DNA of 64,000 bases from a bacterium SCSIO 12643 (GCA_024398135.1 CP073750.1:434001-498000); one strand, 5' to 3'. Shown: positions 32,717 through 42,969, counted from the stretch's first letter. Made by a program: numbers and translations. The notes: generated by a model from the letters alone, not told the origin.

Positions 32717-33707
32717 TATTGAGTTTGCATATCCGTGGGTTTTATGGACTTTGGTCATTGTTCCGTTACTATGGCTTTGGCACTTTATGAGATATGAAGG
32801 CCGGAAAACGAAAGTAAACCTGCCTACACTTTCATTCGCAAAAAAAACCGCTCCGACCTTTAAGATCATTTTATATCATAGCTTATTCATTGCTAAAACA
32901 GTTGCGCTGGGACTTATTCTGGTAGCCATTGCGCGTCCACAATCTTCCAGTAGTTGGCAAAATATTAAAGCTGAAGGTATTGATATTATTCTTTCCATGG
33001 ATATTTCCGGGTCTATGCTTGCGCGTGATTTGGAACCCAATAGATTGGAAGCCGCCAAAACGGTAGCAGCGGATTTCGTAGATAAACGAATCAATGACCG
33101 AATCGGATTGGTGATTTATGCCGGAGAAGCCTACACACAATCTCCTTTAACTACCGATCATTCGGTAATTAAAGGTTTATTGAGAAGTTTACAAAATGGT
33201 ATGGTTGAAGATGGAACCGCAATTGGTTTGGGATTGGCAACTGCTATAAATAGGCTCAAAGAAAGTGAAGCTAAAAGTAAAGTGGTGGTTTTACTTACAG
33301 ATGGAACTAATAACTCCGGTGATATTCCTCCATTAACCGCTGCTGAAATTGCACGCAAATTTGGTATCAAAGTCTATACAATTGCAGTGGGCACCAATGG
33401 CATGGCACCTATGCCATTCTCTCAACCCAATGGTCAGATCATCTACCGCAATCAACGTGTTTCTATTGATGAAATCACACTGAAGAAAATCGCAAAGCAA
33501 ACCAATGGCAAATACTTTAGAGCCACAGATAATGAATCTTTGGAAGGTATTTATGCACAGATTGACGAGTTAGAAAAAACTGAAATTGACGTTAAAGAAT
33601 TCAGAAAGCGAAATGAACAGTTTTATAGTTGGGCCATGGCCGCAGCGATTATCTTGCTTCTGGAGTTTTTATTACGTAAAACCATACTAAAATCTATTTC
33701 CATATAA
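32709..33707 (+). CDS. batA: BatA, VWA-domain membrane protein
   Basis: 332 residues. Two N-terminal transmembrane segments (about 8-27 and 54-75), a VWA domain with the metal-ion-dependent adhesion site DISGS (98-102) and a downstream TDGTNN, and a C-terminal transmembrane helix (about 305-322). In Bacteroides fragilis the Bat proteins contribute to aerotolerance, and VWA/MoxR pairs elsewhere insert cofactors or assemble complexes. The end overlaps batB by one base (TAATG). Confidence 0.88.
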   Translation: MNNIEFAYPWVLWTLVIVPLLWLWHFMRYEGRKTKVNLPTLSFAKKTAPTFKIILYHSLFIAKTVALGLILVAIARPQSSSSWQNIKAEGIDIILSMDISGSMLARDLEPNRLEAAKTVAADFVDKRINDRIGLVIYAGEAYTQSPLTTDHSVIKGLLRSLQNGMVEDGTAIGLGLATAINRLKESEAKSKVVVLLTDGTNNSGDIPPLTAAEIARKFGIKVYTIAVGTNGMAPMPFSQPNGQIIYRNQRVSIDEITLKKIAKQTNGKYFRATDNESLEGIYAQIDELEKTEIDVKEFRKRNEQFYSWAMAAAIILLLEFLLRKTILKSISI

Positions 33708-34744
33708 TGTTTCGTTTAGCACATACAGAATATTTATGGTGGTTAGCTGCAATAGCGATCTTCGCAATTGTATTTGCGATAGATTTAATCTGGACCAAGA
33801 AAATGGTTCGCAAACTCAGTCATGTGAAGTTCCGAGGGTATGTATTACCTCAGATGAGTTTTCAATCTAAGTGGATGCATTTTCTTCTATTTTCAGGAGT
33901 ATGGATTTTCCTTATTCTGGGAATCACCAATCCTCAAATTGGCAGTAAATTATATGAGGCCAAACGTGAAGGTATTGACATCATGCTTGCGGTAGATGTA
34001 TCTAACAGTATGTTGGCCGAAGACATTCGCCCAAATCGTTTGGAGCGTACACGAATGGGTGTAGAAAAATTGATTGATAATTTGGATGGCGATCGTTTGG
34101 GTATCATTGTGTTTGCAGGACGTGCTTATGTACAGTTGCCATTAACCACAGACTATGCAGCTGCAAAACTATTTACCAATTCATTAAGCACCACAAGTGT
34201 CAACAATCAGGGAACTTCTATTGGTGCCGCATTAGATATGGCTTTGGAATCATTTGATTACAACACCAAAACCAGCAAAGCCATTGTGATTGTAACAGAT
34301 GGTGAAGATCATGAAGAAGATGCGGTAAATCTGGCGGAAAAAGCACAAGATATGGGTGTTGTGGTATATACCATTGGTTTAGGCTCAGTTCAGGGTGCTC
34401 CAATTCCTATTTATCGTAATGGAATTCAACTGGGCTTTAGAAAAGACAAAGAAGGGAATACCATCGTGACCAAATTAAATGAACAGATGCTTACGGATAT
34501 TGCGGAAGCAGGAGGTGGCAGATTTTTTAGAGCGGATAACGGAAATATTGGTTTAAAATCCATTTTAGAAGAAATCAATAAATTGGAAACCACCGAACTG
34601 GAATCCAAAATTTATAGTGATTATGAAGATCGTTTTCAATACTTTTTAATTGCCGCTGTTCTACTTTTGATTCTGGAAATTTTATGGCCGGAGAAACGTA
34701 TGAAGTTTATGGATAAGTTAAATTTATTCGAAGTCAAAAAATGA
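33707..34744 (+). CDS. batB: BatB, VWA-domain membrane protein
   Basis: 345 residues with the same plan as BatA: two N-terminal membrane spans, a VWA domain with intact DVSNS (97-101) and VTDGEDHEED, and a C-terminal span. BatA and BatB are probably paralogous partners. The stop overlaps the start of batC by 4 bases. Confidence 0.88.
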   Translation: MFRLAHTEYLWWLAAIAIFAIVFAIDLIWTKKMVRKLSHVKFRGYVLPQMSFQSKWMHFLLFSGVWIFLILGITNPQIGSKLYEAKREGIDIMLAVDVSNSMLAEDIRPNRLERTRMGVEKLIDNLDGDRLGIIVFAGRAYVQLPLTTDYAAAKLFTNSLSTTSVNNQGTSIGAALDMALESFDYNTKTSKAIVIVTDGEDHEEDAVNLAEKAQDMGVVVYTIGLGSVQGAPIPIYRNGIQLGFRKDKEGNTIVTKLNEQMLTDIAEAGGGRFFRADNGNIGLKSILEEINKLETTELESKIYSDYEDRFQYFLIAAVLLLILEILWPEKRMKFMDKLNLFEVKK

Positions 34745-35607
34745 AGTATCTATTCGCATTCATAGGGTTATTTATCGCGCTTTTAGGTTTTTCTCAAAAT
34801 CCTAAGAAGTGGGTACGTGAAGGTAATGCGTCTTATAAAATAGATTCTACACAAAAAGCCATTTTGGAGTACGAAAAAGCTTTGGAGATAGATCCTAAAA
34901 TGGAAAGTGCCAAATTCAACCTTGGAGATGCGCAATATCGTTCAGGAAAATATGCTGATGCGATCAAAACGTACGAACAACTGGCGCAAACAACTACAAA
35001 TCCTAAAATCAAATCAGACTCGTATTTCAACATGGGGAATGCACATATGCAAACGCAGAAGTATCAGGATGCAATGAATGCCTTCAAAAATGCAATGAAA
35101 GCCAATCCGCAAAACTCAAAAGCCCGATATAATTATGAGTACGCCAGAAAGAAACTAGAAGAACAACAAAAACAAGATCAGCAGGATAAAGACAATCAAG
35201 ATCAAAATAAAGACGACCAGAACAAGGACGATAAAAATAAAGATCAGAATAAAGACAATAAGGATAACAAGGATCAGAACAAAGATCAAGATCAAAACAA
35301 GGATCAAAACAAAGACCAGAATAAAGATCAGAATAAAGACCAGGAAAAGAATAAAGACGATCAAAACAAAGACCAGAACAAGGACAACAAAGACAACAAG
35401 GATCAAAATAAGGATGATCAAAAATCAGATCCAAAGGATGAAAAAGGGGATCAAAAAGATCAACAACCTCAACCTGGTCAAATGTCAAAAGCTGATGCGG
35501 AGCGTTTGTTAAAAGCAATGGAGGATAAAGAGAAAAAGACACGAGAAAACGTTGCTAAAAAGAAAGCTAAAGCTGCTTCACGTAAAAAATCAGAAAAAGA
35601 TTGGTAG
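34741..35607 (+). CDS. batC: BatC, TPR protein with long Asp/Lys/Asn/Gln tail
   Basis: 288 residues. A signal peptide (to about LGFSQN) is followed by three TPR motifs (about 25-130) and then an extreme low-complexity stretch of about 100 residues made of D, K, N and Q in KDQN-like steps (about 137-240). A more normal basic end has SKADAERLLKAMEDKEKKTR. BatC is a periplasmic TPR partner in the Bat complex. The low-complexity part is probably disordered, and its length may vary between strains. The stop adjoins the batD start. Confidence 0.85.
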   Translation: MKYLFAFIGLFIALLGFSQNPKKWVREGNASYKIDSTQKAILEYEKALEIDPKMESAKFNLGDAQYRSGKYADAIKTYEQLAQTTTNPKIKSDSYFNMGNAHMQTQKYQDAMNAFKNAMKANPQNSKARYNYEYARKKLEEQQKQDQQDKDNQDQNKDDQNKDDKNKDQNKDNKDNKDQNKDQDQNKDQNKDQNKDQNKDQEKNKDDQNKDQNKDNKDNKDQNKDDQKSDPKDEKGDQKDQQPQPGQMSKADAERLLKAMEDKEKKTRENVAKKKAKAASRKKSEKDW

Positions 35608-37419
35608 ATGAATAGACTGATACTCTTCATATTATTTTTAACATCTGGTATTGCTTCAGCGCAAACTCCGGTTTTGAATGCTTTGGTTAGCAAAAACACC
35701 GTACCGGAAGGAGGCAATTTCACCTTAAGCTTTCAGTTTAATGCTTCTGGTGATGATTTTACCGCTCCGGGAAACCTGACCAAAGATTTCAGAATTTTAC
35801 GTGGCCCGAGTAAATCATCCGAGATGCGTTATATCAACGGAAAAATGTCAAGTAGTGTCAGCTACTCTTATATTCTTTCTCCGTTGAATAAAGGGAAGTA
35901 TACTATTGAACCTGCGCGGATTCAATTTGAAGGGAAAACCTACAAAAGTAAACCTGTTGAAATCACAGTAACGGAAGCTTCAGCAAATCAAAATGGCAAT
36001 GGTTCTGCAACTACTCAATCCGAAGTAAACCGTCAGGAAAAACAAAAAAAGGAACTCAAGAAGAACATTTTTATACGCCTGGAAGTCAATAAACGCACGG
36101 TCTATCAGGGAGAACAAATTATTGCGACTTATAAATTGTACAATCGTGCGAGCTTAAGAGGGATTGAAGCGCAAAGGATGCCTGAATTTGACGGATTCTA
36201 TACTTCTGATATTGAGATTAGCAATAACAATAACCACACCAGAGAGATTATTAAAGGGATGCAATATGACGTTTTCACGTTAAAGAAAACCATTTTAATT
36301 CCACAGAAAACCGGAGAGCTTACTTTGATCCCTCTTGAAGTGGATGCTGTGGTACAAATTCAGGGTTCAAAACCGGTAAATACCTGGTTTGGTCCAAGGT
36401 ATCAAATGAAAGATGTCAACGTTCTTTTAAAAAGTAATCCCATAAAAATCAATGTAAAGCCATTGCCTCCCGGAGCCCCTGAAGGTTTTTCAGGAGCAGT
36501 TGGACAGTTTAATTTTTCTACAAAAATTACCCCTACAGAATTGGCGGTAAACGATGCGTTAAACTATTCCATTAAAATCTCTGGTTCTGGAAATATCCCA
36601 CTTATTGATCATCCTGTTCCGAATTGGCCTCAGGAATTTGAGGTATATGATCCAAAATTAAAATCTAGCGTAAATAATAAAGCCAATAGATTAGCAGGGG
36701 CTAAAACCTGGGAATATCTGGCTATACCAAGAAATGGAGGTACTTATGAATTCCCATCCATTTCATTCTCTTATTTTGACCTGGCTACAAAAAAGTACAA
36801 AACCATCGAATCCGAGGCGGTAGAAGTTAATGTTTCCGGAACTTCTGATGCCGGTTCAGGAGGAGCCCAGGGTCCGGGAGTTAACCGACAAGATGTTTCT
36901 CGTCTGGGAACTGATATTCGTTTCATTCATACCAAAAATCCTGAATTAGAAATGGAAGGTACTTCCTTCTTTAATTCCGTATGGTATTATTTCTGGATCG
37001 TTGTTCCAATATTTCTTGCAGGATTAGCCTATATCATTTTACGAAGACAAAATGAGTTACAAGCGGATACTATTGGTATGAAAAAACGTAAAGCAACAAA
37101 GTTTGCTAAACGTTTACTCAAACAAGCTGAAGAAACACTTAAATCCAATAACAAAAACGCATTTTACGAATCTGTTTTTAAAGCTCTAAATGGTTATTTG
37201 GCCAACAAACTCAATATTGCCAATACAGATTTAAACAAATCATTTATACAAAAGAAACTACTCCAGCATCAGGTTTCTGAAAATACTGTACAACTTCTGA
37301 TCACTACTTTGGATCATTGTGAAATGGCTCGATTTGCTCCGGTAAGTCAAATCAGCGATGCTGAACTTTTGGAACAGGCGCAAAACATTATTGTTAAACT
37401 TGAAGACGAAATCAAATGA
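35608..37419 (+). CDS. batD: BatD, large periplasmic membrane protein
   Basis: 603 residues. A signal peptide (1-19), several oxygen-tolerance BatD-type beta-sandwich modules (NTVPEGGNFTLSFQF; RLEVNKRTVYQGEQIIATYKL; ITPTELAVNDALNYSIKISG), a transmembrane helix (about 455-475) and a helical cytoplasmic tail. The module order and length match BatD of Bacteroidota. It overlaps batE by 4 bases. Confidence 0.88.
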   Translation: MNRLILFILFLTSGIASAQTPVLNALVSKNTVPEGGNFTLSFQFNASGDDFTAPGNLTKDFRILRGPSKSSEMRYINGKMSSSVSYSYILSPLNKGKYTIEPARIQFEGKTYKSKPVEITVTEASANQNGNGSATTQSEVNRQEKQKKELKKNIFIRLEVNKRTVYQGEQIIATYKLYNRASLRGIEAQRMPEFDGFYTSDIEISNNNNHTREIIKGMQYDVFTLKKTILIPQKTGELTLIPLEVDAVVQIQGSKPVNTWFGPRYQMKDVNVLLKSNPIKINVKPLPPGAPEGFSGAVGQFNFSTKITPTELAVNDALNYSIKISGSGNIPLIDHPVPNWPQEFEVYDPKLKSSVNNKANRLAGAKTWEYLAIPRNGGTYEFPSISFSYFDLATKKYKTIESEAVEVNVSGTSDAGSGGAQGPGVNRQDVSRLGTDIRFIHTKNPELEMEGTSFFNSVWYYFWIVVPIFLAGLAYIILRRQNELQADTIGMKKRKATKFAKRLLKQAEETLKSNNKNAFYESVFKALNGYLANKLNIANTDLNKSFIQKKLLQHQVSENTVQLLITTLDHCEMARFAPVSQISDAELLEQAQNIIVKLEDEIK

Positions 37420-38186
37420 AACAGTTCATATTAATCTCTTTTTTGGTATCCGGTTTTCAGTTTATGGCAATAAGTTCTGAACTTAATGCGCATTATGATT
37501 CGCTATACACACTGGGAAATCAAAGCTATCAGGAACAAAAGTTCGAAGACGCCTTAAAGTCGTATAATGCCATTGCCGAATCTGGCATGCGTTCTTCAGA
37601 TTTATATTACAATATTGGAAACTGTTACTACAAACTCAACAAAATCACTGAGGCGATTCTTTACTATGAACGAGCATTAAAAATGCAACCAAATGGTGAA
37701 GATATCAAATACAATCTGGCTTTGGCCAATAAGCAAATCGTAGACAAAATTGAAACCCTCCCTACCCCTTTTTATAAAGAATGGTGGTATACACTGGTCA
37801 ATTCATTTGCAATGGATACCTGGGCATATATAAGTATTGTATTCATCGTTTTAGGCATGTTAAGTCTGCTCTTATTTTTAATGACCAGATCCACCGGAGT
37901 TAAGCAATTATCCTTCTATTTATTTTTGGTTCTCTTACTGGCTACCGGAATGACCTTCCTATTTGCACGTGCACAATATCATAAAAATATTGCGGAGCAA
38001 AATGCCATTATTTTTGAAACCAGAACTAATATCTATTCGGAACCTAATACAACCAGTACCGTTTTATTCGTGATTCATAATGGACTAAAAGTGAAAGTAC
38101 TCAAAACATCCGGACAATGGTTAAAGATTATGTTACCAGACGGAAGTATTGGCTGGATTCCTGAGGAGACTTTAATGGTGATTTAA
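37416..38186 (+). CDS. batE: BatE, TPR and SH3-domain membrane protein
   Basis: 256 residues. A signal peptide, TPR repeats (about 28-110, YYNIGNCYYKLNKITEAILYYERAL), two transmembrane helices (about 133-153 and 163-183) and a C-terminal bacterial SH3 domain (RTNIYSEPNTTSTVLFVIHNG to the end, SIGWIPEETL). This is the typical last gene of the bat operon. No clear terminator was seen after it. Confidence 0.85.
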   Translation: MKQFILISFLVSGFQFMAISSELNAHYDSLYTLGNQSYQEQKFEDALKSYNAIAESGMRSSDLYYNIGNCYYKLNKITEAILYYERALKMQPNGEDIKYNLALANKQIVDKIETLPTPFYKEWWYTLVNSFAMDTWAYISIVFIVLGMLSLLLFLMTRSTGVKQLSFYLFLVLLLATGMTFLFARAQYHKNIAEQNAIIFETRTNIYSEPNTTSTVLFVIHNGLKVKVLKTSGQWLKIMLPDGSIGWIPEETLMVI

Positions 38187-38256
38187 ACCGTCTGTCATAA
38201 ATCTTACCTTACCGGCAAAATTAAATCCTACCTTTAGTCCCAATAATCTTCGGGTA

Positions 38257-38790
38257 TTGGATGAACACAAAAAAATATTTCGACTAGACCTACTAGAACT
38301 GGCACTTCGTATTTGGACTGCATTTTTCATTTTCGTTTACGGTGTGGCAAAATGGAAACAATTTGAAGGTGCTAAGCTTATAGAAGTTGCAATCAAAGAT
38401 GCTACCGAATTTCAAATCATGTGGGCTTTTTTTGGAACCACCAAAACATATCCATTAATTGTTGGTGGCATTCAGGTTATTGGTGCTTTTATGCTACTAT
38501 TTAGGAGAACAAAACTTCTGGGAGCAGTATTACTCACTCCGGTATTTATCAATATCATCTTATTGGATATTTTGTATAAAATCAATCAGGGTGCGCTTTT
38601 AAATGCCATAGTTTTTCAATCGGTCTTCATCCTGATTTTCGTTCAACAACGAAAGAAAATTATCCAGGTCTTTAAAACCTTACGCATAGATGAAGCTCCC
38701 TCCATGACTCAAAAAACGAAATGGATCAGATTTGCATGGGCCACGCTTATTGCCATTGGAATGTTCTTCGGATATCAGGTGCTTACTTAA
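38257..38790 (+). CDS. DoxX-like integral membrane protein
   Basis: 177 residues with four to five hydrophobic spans, beginning LLELALRIWTAFFIFVYGVAKW, similar in layout to DoxX/MauE-like small membrane proteins. No ATG precedes the family-like start, and the frame is closed upstream by a TGA at 38179, so TTG at 38257 is taken as start. A TACCTTTA (-7-like) at 38229-38236 agrees. Function unknown. Confidence 0.55.
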   Translation: MDEHKKIFRLDLLELALRIWTAFFIFVYGVAKWKQFEGAKLIEVAIKDATEFQIMWAFFGTTKTYPLIVGGIQVIGAFMLLFRRTKLLGAVLLTPVFINIILLDILYKINQGALLNAIVFQSVFILIFVQQRKKIIQVFKTLRIDEAPSMTQKTKWIRFAWATLIAIGMFFGYQVLT

Positions 38791-38898
38791 AGTAATGTAA
38801 CCATAGATGCAGAACAATTGTCAATCAAAAAGACTACTTTTACAAGCGTTAATTAATAACATTTAGAATTATCCCTTATTCGTACAAAAAACTCTAAC

Positions 38899-40953
38899 AT
38901 GATGCAACAGGATATTAAACTGTCTTCTCAATTTAAAACCCAAACCACTAAATCTGTAATCAGTATTCTTTTATTTGTTATCACTTATATTGCTATTCTA
39001 TTATTTGCGATTGGATTAACTATAGGCTCCTTTTATGTTGGGCTTATTCTAATTTTAAAAATACCAAACCTCTTCACTGTTTTTATTGGAATTGGCTTCG
39101 CTAGTTTAGGGATTTTGATTTTGGTTTTTATCTTGAAGTTTGTCTTCAAATCTCACAAAATTGACTTATCACATCTTATTGAAATTAATCGAAAAGATGA
39201 ACCTGAATTGTTTGAAATGATTGAAGATATTGTAAAAACAGTAGATACTGACTTTCCTAAAAAAATCTATCTATCACCGGATGTAAACGCAGGTGTTTTT
39301 TATGATTCCAGTTTCTTTAGTATGTTTCTCCCAATAAGAAAGAATTTACAAATCGGTTTGGGGTTAATTAATACGGTTACGAAAAATGAGTTAAAAGCCA
39401 TATTAGCGCACGAATTTGGTCACTTCTCGCAAAGGTCTATGAAAGTAGGAAGCTATGTGTATAATGTCAATCAAGTTATATTTAACATGTTATACGATAA
39501 TGAATCCTTCGATCGAGTTATTCAAAAATGGGGTAATGTAAATGGTATTATTTCAATATTCGTCTTATTAGCCATCAAAATAATAGAAGGAATTCAATGG
39601 GTATTAATCCAACTATACAACATTATCAACAAATCATATATGGGATTATCTAGAGAAATGGAATTCCATGCGGATGAAATCGCAACTCGCGTAACCGGTT
39701 ATGAACCTCTAAAAAACGCTTTGCTCAGAATGAATCTCGCTGAGTACTCTTTTAATTCGGTTCTTTCTTTTTACGAAAAAAAAATATCAAATAATCAGAA
39801 TAGTCCGAATATCTATCCTGAACAATCATATATCATGAACTTCATTGCCAGGGATGATGAATTAAAATTCATAAATGAATTACCATCAGTAACCATTGAT
39901 GAATTAAATAAGTTCAATAAATCTAAATTGGTTATTAAAGATCAATGGGCTTCGCATCCTAGTACTGAAGACCGAGTGAACAAAATTGAAGCACTGGGAA
40001 TAGAATCAACTAGTTCCGATCAAGCACTTGCAAACAACCTTATAAATCGATTGAATGATTATCAAAAAGAACTTACAAAAAAGGTTTTTTCTCAAATTGA
40101 GTATAAGGGTCAGGTCTCTCAACTTTTATTTACAAATTTCAAGGATGAGTATGATACTTTATTTAATCAAAACTCATTTTCAAAAATTTACAATGGATAT
40201 TATGATATGAAAAACCCACTTCCGTTTGATCCTATTACAATCAGCGGAAATACGGAGTCAAAGTCATTGAATCAACTGTTCTCTGAGCAAAATATCAATA
40301 TGGTGTTCTCCTATGTATATTTAAAAAGTGATTTAGACATCATAAAACAAATCTCAGACAAAACCATCCGGATTAAAAGCTTTGATTACGATGGTATAAA
40401 GTATAGCAAAAAAGAGAGTTCTAAACTTTACAACAGATTAAATACTGAACTTTTAGATCTTGAGGAAAAAATTAAACAAAACGATATTAATGTCTTTTCA
40501 CACTTTAAAAAAATAGAACACGACAAATTACTTACCAATAAATTGGCTTCGCTTTACAAGAACTTTTTCGAATTTGATGTCAGATACGATTCTAATTATA
40601 AAATATACGAAGAGTTAAGTAATCAATTACAATTTGTTCAATTTTCACTACCTATTGAGGAAATAGAAAAACAGTTTAGAAATATAAAATCACAAGAACA
40701 AAAACTCAAAATTGAGATCCAGGCAATTCTAAACAATCCTCTTTATAGAGAAGAACTCACCCCCGAAATCAAAGAAAACTTTGAAACCTATTTATCAAAA
40801 GACTGGTTATACTTTGGGCACAGCGTTTACAATGATAAAAATTTAGAAATGCTCTTTTCAGCATTAAATGATTATGCATTCCTCCTATCTAGAGGATACT
40901 TCATAATGAAGAAACAAATTCTGGATTATCAAATAGACCTGATTTCAAAATAA
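38899..40953 (+). CDS. M48-family membrane metallopeptidase
   Basis: 684 residues. Two N-terminal membrane helices (about 18-52 and 57-84), the zinc motif HEFGH (H171, E172, H175 in LAHEFGHFSQR) and the third ligand E255 in the SREMEFHADEIAT motif identify an M48 (HtpX/Ste24-like) protease with its active site facing the cytoplasm. A long C-terminal helical part (about 300-684) is not part of the usual HtpX and has no recognised domain. The tandem ATG at 38899 leaves a one-residue start ambiguity. Codon use is more A/T-rich than in the bat operon. Confidence 0.8.
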   Translation: MMQQDIKLSSQFKTQTTKSVISILLFVITYIAILLFAIGLTIGSFYVGLILILKIPNLFTVFIGIGFASLGILILVFILKFVFKSHKIDLSHLIEINRKDEPELFEMIEDIVKTVDTDFPKKIYLSPDVNAGVFYDSSFFSMFLPIRKNLQIGLGLINTVTKNELKAILAHEFGHFSQRSMKVGSYVYNVNQVIFNMLYDNESFDRVIQKWGNVNGIISIFVLLAIKIIEGIQWVLIQLYNIINKSYMGLSREMEFHADEIATRVTGYEPLKNALLRMNLAEYSFNSVLSFYEKKISNNQNSPNIYPEQSYIMNFIARDDELKFINELPSVTIDELNKFNKSKLVIKDQWASHPSTEDRVNKIEALGIESTSSDQALANNLINRLNDYQKELTKKVFSQIEYKGQVSQLLFTNFKDEYDTLFNQNSFSKIYNGYYDMKNPLPFDPITISGNTESKSLNQLFSEQNINMVFSYVYLKSDLDIIKQISDKTIRIKSFDYDGIKYSKKESSKLYNRLNTELLDLEEKIKQNDINVFSHFKKIEHDKLLTNKLASLYKNFFEFDVRYDSNYKIYEELSNQLQFVQFSLPIEEIEKQFRNIKSQEQKLKIEIQAILNNPLYREELTPEIKENFETYLSKDWLYFGHSVYNDKNLEMLFSALNDYAFLLSRGYFIMKKQILDYQIDLISK

Positions 40954-40972
40954 ACACACATCGAAATAACAT

Positions 40973-41752
40973 TTACTTAAACAACTCATCATTATGATAC
41001 GTTTCAGAATACATTTCTGCGCAACTACATTCTAAATGAACCGGTTTATTCGGAAAGAATTTCTGATATAATTCAATGCGTTTTTCTAATGCGATATTTA
41101 TCCCCCACGCCCCTCTATTCATCCACATCCCTAATACTAGTAAAGGCTCATGAATAGGAGGCCTCCAGCCATCATATCCACAGAAACGCGTGTGATATAT
41201 CAAATGCATTCCCAAAATCTTTTCATTAAAAAAATTAGGCTCCAGTTCTCTATAATTTGATTGTTCAAACGCTTCGACATCCTCCAGCGCAGATGCATAT
41301 AGAATTCCCACGCTCAATACCCCAACCAAACAGATTTTAGACCCAACAAAAAATGCTTTGCGTATCATTTTAGAGCCTTCCTTTAGAAAAAGCTTATACC
41401 ATATTTGACCAGCTAAAAAGTGAGGCGTAAAAGTTAAAATTGCAGATCCTGTAAATATGAAAATAAGCCCCCAGAAATTCATCTCTCCCAGGAAAATAAT
41501 GCAATAGAGATACATCCAAAAAGACAACGCCCCAATAAACCCAATAATAAAATGATACTTTTTATATTTAATCACAAAGGGCAAAATAATGGTATATAAA
41601 AAGCTAATGGTAATAAATACAATCGCCCAGGAAGATGGATTACAGAATACCTGCCAATAAGAATTAGCCCAAATTGCCGCTAATATCAATAACGTATTTA
41701 GAGCGGATAACCGTATTGGATTTGCAAAAAAAGAAATGAGCTTTCGGATCAT
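40973..41752 (-). CDS. Hypothetical multi-pass membrane protein
   Basis: 259 residues. Five hydrophobic spans in the first 155 residues are followed by a soluble tail of about 100 residues with HLIYHTRFCGYDGWRPPIHEPLLVLGMW and a CSCAEM motif near the end. The family was not recognised. It converges on the M48 gene with 19 bases between stops. Confidence 0.5.
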   Translation of the reverse strand: MIRKLISFFANPIRLSALNTLLILAAIWANSYWQVFCNPSSWAIVFITISFLYTIILPFVIKYKKYHFIIGFIGALSFWMYLYCIIFLGEMNFWGLIFIFTGSAILTFTPHFLAGQIWYKLFLKEGSKMIRKAFFVGSKICLVGVLSVGILYASALEDVEAFEQSNYRELEPNFFNEKILGMHLIYHTRFCGYDGWRPPIHEPLLVLGMWMNRGAWGINIALEKRIELYQKFFPNKPVHLECSCAEMYSETYHNDELFK

Positions 41753-41857
41753 ATGATTCTGTAAACGCCAAAATCAATTTTTATTTTATCACATCTAAAA
41801 GTACAATATCTTTATATCTTGATATTGCACATTTTCATTCATCAAATTCGTTATCCA

Positions 41858-42292
41858 TTGGAATTCCAAATCAGACCTGTTAAATCAGAAGATGCCTTAG
41901 CCATCACACGGTTATCCGATCAACTAGGGTATCGTTCTCCTCAGAAATCCATAGCAACCAGAATTGAACTCATCCTTAAAGATCCGAATCATCAGGTATT
42001 TGTGGCTGTTTTAAACCAACAAATCGTAGGCTGGATTCATGGTTTTTATGTGCTAAAAATAGAGTCCGAACCATTTATGGAAATCGGTGGCTTAATAGTT
42101 GATGATCAATTTCGGAAAATGGGAATTGGTAAAAAACTGGTTCAGCAAATAGTCATCTGGTCAAATCACAATGGCATCTCAAAGTTACGTGTCAGATGTA
42201 ATGTCATTCGATTAGAATCACATAAATTCTATGAAACGATTGGTTTTGAATTAAACAAAGAACAAAAAGTTTTTGACCGTTTTCTAGGTTAA
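41858..42292 (+). CDS. GNAT-family N-acetyltransferase
   Basis: A GNAT fold with FQIRPVKSEDALAITRLSDQLGY at the start and the acetyl-CoA motif VDDQFRKMGIGKKLVQQ, then NHNGISKLRVRCNVIRLESHKFYETIGF. The frame is open from a TTG at 41819, but that lies at the predicted transcription start (TATCTTTA at 41807-41814). The TTG at 41858 gives the family-like start (M)EFQIRPV and 144 residues, so it is preferred. The acetyl acceptor is unknown. Confidence 0.75.
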   Translation: MEFQIRPVKSEDALAITRLSDQLGYRSPQKSIATRIELILKDPNHQVFVAVLNQQIVGWIHGFYVLKIESEPFMEIGGLIVDDQFRKMGIGKKLVQQIVIWSNHNGISKLRVRCNVIRLESHKFYETIGFELNKEQKVFDRFLG

Positions 42293-42302
42293 AGGTCTAA
42301 TT

Positions 42303-42920
42303 ATGAGAATTAAAAATACCATAAGATTATGTCTCCTCTACATTTTTTTAACGTGTATACCTCTAGTTAGCGTAGGGCAACATTTTTTGGATAGTCTTCG
42401 TATGGAATCTGAAAGAATTTATCCCAATTCAAAAATTGACACCATTGATCTGGATCTCTTTAATCAAGATTTCTTTACTTCCTCTGAAGTAAAAATGAAA
42501 ATCAGACCAACCGGTCAATACCAAATCATGTTTATTCATGAGACGGGTTGGTCGCATACGTATGGTATGGAAGGCCCATGGACCTATAAACAAGCTCAAA
42601 AAGAATCTCAAATATTACATCTGATAGACTCCAATTCCATTTCTACTGCAAAAACACAGATACTCCATTGTCATGCTGCAAAAAGCTATTCCGGACAAGA
42701 GCTCAGTAACGGTCTGGGATTCCTCGTTCGAAAAAATGATCATTATCAGACTATCCATTCATTCCCTGACGTTTACGAAAGAGATGATCCTTTAAACCGA
42801 AGGTGGACATACTTTGAAAATGATACATATTTGGTTCTTAGATATGTCCATAGCTACCCACATGGAAATCAAACCAGTTTTTACAATGAAATTGTGATCT
42901 ATTTCAAGCGTTTAGATTAA
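42303..42920 (+). CDS. Hypothetical secreted protein
   Basis: 205 residues with a signal peptide (ending near VSVGQ). The mature part is strand-rich with several His and Trp residues (MFIHETGWSHTYGMEGPW; HCHAAKSYSG). No family was recognised. It follows the GNAT gene by 10 bases and may share its transcript. Confidence 0.5.
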   Translation: MRIKNTIRLCLLYIFLTCIPLVSVGQHFLDSLRMESERIYPNSKIDTIDLDLFNQDFFTSSEVKMKIRPTGQYQIMFIHETGWSHTYGMEGPWTYKQAQKESQILHLIDSNSISTAKTQILHCHAAKSYSGQELSNGLGFLVRKNDHYQTIHSFPDVYERDDPLNRRWTYFENDTYLVLRYVHSYPHGNQTSFYNEIVIYFKRLD

Positions 42921-42969
42921 GAATTAAGTACTTTAAAAAACTCCTCTATCAATCAAAACCTTAAATAAT

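Noticed and set aside
35084-35542. 152- and 88-codon minus-strand frames inside batC
   Set aside because: Antisense shadows of the D/K/N/Q repeat; the apparent hydrophobic protein is the complement of GAT/AAA-rich codons.
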